In this document: positions 4,551-6,972 of the stretch, piece after piece | Layout of the letters: each line of letters begins with the position of its first letter | Position numbering within the stretch: position 1 is the first letter of the stretch | DNA from: Desulfobacula sp. | GTDB lineage: Bacteria > Desulfobacterota > Desulfobacteria > Desulfobacterales > Desulfobacteraceae | Direction of reading: 5' to 3' | DNA length: 6,972 nucleotides | NCBI RefSeq assembly: GCF_021107415.1 | Contig: NZ_JAIOSW010000396.1 | Coordinates: forward strand, 1-6,972 | Translations under genes and position numbers: made by a program | Notes under the pieces: generated by a model | The model's database searches: none | Told to the model about the DNA's origin: nothing | The model's input: the letters and a program-made list of their open reading frames with translations, nothing else

Positions 4551-6602
4551 TCAAAGGGTGATCTTAAGCTTGGTTACAATGGGATATTTAATTTTCTGCA
4601 TGGGCTGAAGGGAACTGAAATTTATTTCAGGGTTATATTTTTTTAAGAGCCATAAAGGAATTTCAAGCTCATTTAAACACAGGGTCCAGATATTATCCCC
4701 GTTTTTTATTTCATAACTATCAATTCCCTGAATAGAAAAGGCCTCAAAAAAATCTTCCTCGATTTCTTTATGAAATTCATACCGCTGTTCTTCAAATTCC
4801 AGCACCGTTTTTTTTCTCATGGAGATTTTGATCTTTTGATCAATGGAAATAGGTGTTCCATATTTAAACCCGTTCAAGGTCCGGATTTCCTGGGTTGGAA
4901 TCTGAAGCCAGTCTGCATAATGACCCAGAGTTTCTTCCGGTTCAACTTTAATCATTCCGATGATAAGATTGTCTTTTGAATAGGTTTGAAAAATTTTAAG
5001 GTTGCTTGTTACAATGTTCAGGTTTATGTAAACTTCATCTTTTATCGGTTTGGCAAGGGGTTCAACAACAGATTCAGCAACAGATTCAGCAACAGATTCA
5101 GCAACAGGCTCGGCAACTTTTTTTTCGGGTATACTCTTTTTAACCGTTATTTGTTTTTGAACACTCTTTTGAGGTTTGACAGTCTTGGGCGCAGCGCTTG
5201 CTATAATGATTTCATTTTTAACCGGAATCCTTAAATTTTGTCCGATATAAATGGTTGCCCGGCGATTCAGGCTGTTTGCAAGCGTCAGATCCTGCAGCCT
5301 GACAGAATGGAGTCTGGCAATGGAACCTGCTGTATCTCCTTTTTGAACTCTGTGAAACCTGCTGGGTTTTTGTTTGTCCTGATACAATGCCGCGATCTGT
5401 TTGTTGATGTCCGGGATGGTCAGGGTTTTTGGAAGCTTTAGCCTGAAACCTTTGGGGATATGTTTTTGTGCATTAAAAACCGGTTTTCGTAAGGATCTGT
5501 TCAGGGTCCGGATATCCCGGATACTGATGTTCAATGTATTGGACAGCTCTTTTACCGGCAAATACCCCTTTGTTTTGAGCACTTGAAATGTAACGGGTTT
5601 TTTAAATACAATATTGCCAAAATATTTTTCAGGATTTTTTGCAACAATTCTGGCAGCCAGAAATTCAGAATAAAAGTTTCTTGATGCAAATTTAAATGAA
5701 CGGCTGCGATAGGATTTGACGATTCTTTCATAGGAGCCTTTTGATTTTCTGGCCCGTAACATACCTGCCAGACCATGGTTGTAGGCTGTGATTGCCATGG
5801 GCCACTCGCCTATTCTGGCATAATTTTTTTTCAACAAGCGGGCAGCCGCATCTGTAGAGATATAAGGATCGCGCCTTTCATCCACCACATAATTGATCTT
5901 CATGTACTGTCTGCCTGTGGAATATGTAAACTGCCAGATACCGGCAGCACCGAATTTGGAATAGGCTCTGAAATTATAGGAAGATTCAACACAGGGCAGA
6001 TAGATAAGATCAACAGGAAGGCCATGGGATCTGAAAATGCGCTTAAACTCATCAATAACTGCGCCGGAACGGATCAAGCCGTCTTTGAACTGGTTTTTTA
6101 ATCCGGTCTGGCATCTTATGCTGAATGCGGCATTTTTGAAATCGGATAGTGTTGCATTGGGGCCGAAGAGTGCTGCAACTTGTTTTTCTTTTTTTGATAA
6201 AGATTTTTTTCCCTTTGAAAGGTTTAAGAGAATGTTTTTATACTTTTTTATTATTGCTTTTTTTGTTCTTTTATTTTTTCTGTTGCCCCTTACGGTTTCG
6301 GATGCATCAAGGTTGACAACGTCATAAATAATTCCAAGATTCCGGGTGTCATGGATAACGCCCTGGGATTTTGAAAATTTTGTGAATATATCTATCCAGA
6401 ATTCAACATTGGGTTTAATAGATGGATAAACGGGGAAATCAGGATCTGCCATATTGATGCTTTGCTGGGTGATCTGGCTGACAGAAGCCTGTAACACAGG
6501 GAGTGTTGCCACAGAAATCCACATGCACATAAAAATAAGGGACATGATTATTTTTAAAAATTGATTATTCCGGTTCAATACGCACCAACAAGAGGCAGTC
6601 AT
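4551..6602 (-). CDS. mltD: MltD-like membrane-bound lytic transglycosylase with LysM repeats
   Basis: 683-residue exported murein-cleaving enzyme. A Sec-type signal with hydrophobic core at about 17-38 ends near VLQA-SV; no lipobox Cys follows it, unlike lipoprotein MltD of E. coli. The SLT catalytic domain spans about 180-325, with catalytic Glu206 in LPCVESSYNF, then AAGIWQF (219-225) and AYNHGLAG (273-280). LysM peptidoglycan-binding modules follow: a divergent one (about 345-391), a canonical one (about 416-460, HRVQKGDTAGSIAR), a divergent one (about 548-595) and a C-terminal one (about 629-676). A Lys/Pro/Ala linker with AESV repeats lies at about 470-520. Lytic transglycosylases cleave glycan strands to 1,6-anhydromuropeptides in the periplasm. 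The start at 6602 has GGGAG at 6608-6612 with 5-nt spacing; a later Met (residue 20) would shorten the signal peptide. It is convergent with the metV-like gene, 11 bp apart. Confidence 0.93.
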   Translation of the reverse strand: MTASCWCVLNRNNQFLKIIMSLIFMCMWISVATLPVLQASVSQITQQSINMADPDFPVYPSIKPNVEFWIDIFTKFSKSQGVIHDTRNLGIIYDVVNLDASETVRGNRKNKRTKKAIIKKYKNILLNLSKGKKSLSKKEKQVAALFGPNATLSDFKNAAFSIRCQTGLKNQFKDGLIRSGAVIDEFKRIFRSHGLPVDLIYLPCVESSYNFRAYSKFGAAGIWQFTYSTGRQYMKINYVVDERRDPYISTDAAARLLKKNYARIGEWPMAITAYNHGLAGMLRARKSKGSYERIVKSYRSRSFKFASRNFYSEFLAARIVAKNPEKYFGNIVFKKPVTFQVLKTKGYLPVKELSNTLNISIRDIRTLNRSLRKPVFNAQKHIPKGFRLKLPKTLTIPDINKQIAALYQDKQKPSRFHRVQKGDTAGSIARLHSVRLQDLTLANSLNRRATIYIGQNLRIPVKNEIIIASAAPKTVKPQKSVQKQITVKKSIPEKKVAEPVAESVAESVAESVVEPLAKPIKDEVYINLNIVTSNLKIFQTYSKDNLIIGMIKVEPEETLGHYADWLQIPTQEIRTLNGFKYGTPISIDQKIKISMRKKTVLEFEEQRYEFHKEIEEDFFEAFSIQGIDSYEIKNGDNIWTLCLNELEIPLWLLKKYNPEINFSSLQPMQKIKYPIVTKLKITL
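5059..5118 (-). repeat. Tandem 12-bp repeat in transglycosylase linker
   Basis: Three perfect copies of a 12-bp unit (plus strand GATTCAGCAACA, 5071-5106) are flanked by one degenerate copy on each side. The reading frame is kept, encoding AES-V repeats between LysM modules. Copy number could change by slippage in four-residue steps without a frameshift. Confidence 0.9.
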
Positions 6603-6665
6603 AAAATCTCCCTGTTCAGATGGTTATTCAGTGTACAAAGTTGTAATATGGAACGCTACCATATA

Positions 6666-6704
6666 ATCACTGGTTTTTAAACCATTGATGTGATTTTTTA
6701 TCAA
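6666..6704 (-). promoter_or_regulatory. Candidate promoter and operator of the transglycosylase gene
   Basis: On the minus strand, TTGATA (6704-6699) and TTTAAA (6681-6676) are 17 nt apart and could be -35 and -10 boxes, with a start near 6668. The -10 box lies at the centre of an imperfect palindrome (6666-6689): arms ATCACTGGTTT and AAACCATTGAT with one mismatched pair and a 2-nt centre. A repressor bound there would block the promoter. The elements are AT-rich and only a moderate match. Confidence 0.35.
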
Positions 6705-6718
6705 ATATTTATAGGGTA

Positions 6719-6971
6719 TTAATGGTATCTGCAATTATGGCGGACAGCATGGCTGTCTGTCTGGGTTTGGAAAAGACCACCCATTTTTTGGGCCCAGTTT
6801 TCAAACTCATCATCAGGTTTGATCCCCTGAACATGTACAGCTACATTATTCTGAAATGGAAAATTATAAAAGACTGAGAAAATATTGAATCATGGAGATA
6901 CGATCGGCATACAATCCTTGGCTATCCTTATTCTGTATTGTGGTTATAAAGTCTATGGAAATTTTTTTTGC
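6719..6971 (-). pseudogene. Possible decayed or frameshifted tail of an unrecognised gene
   Basis: Two minus-strand open stretches in different frames abut. One enters from the right edge and ends at TAA 6866-6864, 35 residues including QNKDSQGLYADRISMIQ. The other runs from 6889 to TAA 6721-6719, 56 residues including VQGIKPDDEFENWAQKMGG, with no start codon in frame. A single-base shift near 6867-6889 would join them into one hydrophilic, protein-like C-terminus of about 90 residues. I do not recognise the family. Alternatives are a true short gene end at 6864 followed by non-coding DNA, or a plus-strand ORF. No other gene is supported in 6603-6972; the rest holds the candidate promoter and palindrome upstream of the transglycosylase gene. 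Confidence 0.25.
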
Positions 6972-6972
6972 A

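Noticed and set aside
5059..5118. Short regular repeats considered as a CRISPR array
   Set aside because: Units are 12 bp, contiguous with no spacers, and encode an in-frame linker of the transglycosylase.
4770..5441. Several plus-strand open frames across the transglycosylase gene
   Set aside because: They run antisense to a long gene with clear SLT and LysM domains and show no ribosome sites or domain features of their own.
6743..6757. Perfect hairpin GACAGC-ATG-GCTGTC
   Set aside because: Could resemble a terminator stem but has no T-tract on either strand, and it lies within a possible coding remnant.
6737..6877. Plus-strand 46-codon ORF with ATG at 6737
   Set aside because: No ribosome site is visible, and its codons are the exact mirror of the minus-strand frame, which reads as more protein-like. 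Not convincing as a gene.
6892..6972. Plus-strand ORF open to the right edge, starting at ATG 6892
   Set aside because: Only 27 codons are visible, there is no Shine-Dalgarno, and it mirrors the minus-strand frame that enters from the edge. Cannot be supported without more sequence.

Overview
The window reads as a moderately AT-rich chromosome segment of an anaerobic Gram-negative bacterium. Low-potential iron-sulfur proteins sit beside a MetV-type methylenetetrahydrofolate reductase protein. Next to them are a sigma-54-controlled phage-shock (psp) locus and a periplasmic LysM lytic transglycosylase. This mix fits a sulfate-reducing Desulfobacterota (Desulfobacterales-like) lineage, but that assignment is inferred from gene content and style, not from a marker gene.

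Layout. Positions 10-1418 (minus strand) hold pspA, pspB and pspC in transcription order. They are tightly packed: pspB and pspC overlap by 4 bp. Positions 1419-1651 form a divergent regulatory region. It has a near-consensus sigma-54 promoter for pspABC, a sigma-70-type promoter for pspF, and a 13-bp perfect palindrome placed where a PspF enhancer site would be expected. Positions 1652-2680 (plus) encode PspF, the dedicated sigma-54 activator. Positions 2681-2928 carry no convincing gene but several inverted repeats and a candidate promoter. Positions 2929-4539 (plus) form a three-gene iron-sulfur operon: a HycB/HydN-like polyferredoxin with four clusters, a HycF-like two-cluster protein with an extra Cys-rich site, and a MetV-like protein. 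Positions 4551-6602 (minus) encode an MltD-like lytic transglycosylase with LysM repeats, convergent with the operon and separated by only 11 bp. The right end (6603-6972) has a candidate promoter overlapped by an imperfect palindrome, then what may be the tail of a decayed or frameshifted minus-strand gene.

How the genes work together. The psp half looks like a complete enterobacterial-style envelope-stress circuit. PspA would restrain PspF (the PspF tryptophan used for this contact in E. coli is conserved), PspB and PspC would sense membrane damage, and released PspF would activate sigma-54 transcription of pspABC. The metabolic half looks like an electron-transfer module built from formate-hydrogenlyase-type ferredoxin subunits joined to MetV, with no catalytic MetF in the window. 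This is the most unusual part and the best candidate for a less-described redox complex. The transglycosylase is a cell-wall gene with no evident functional link to the operon.
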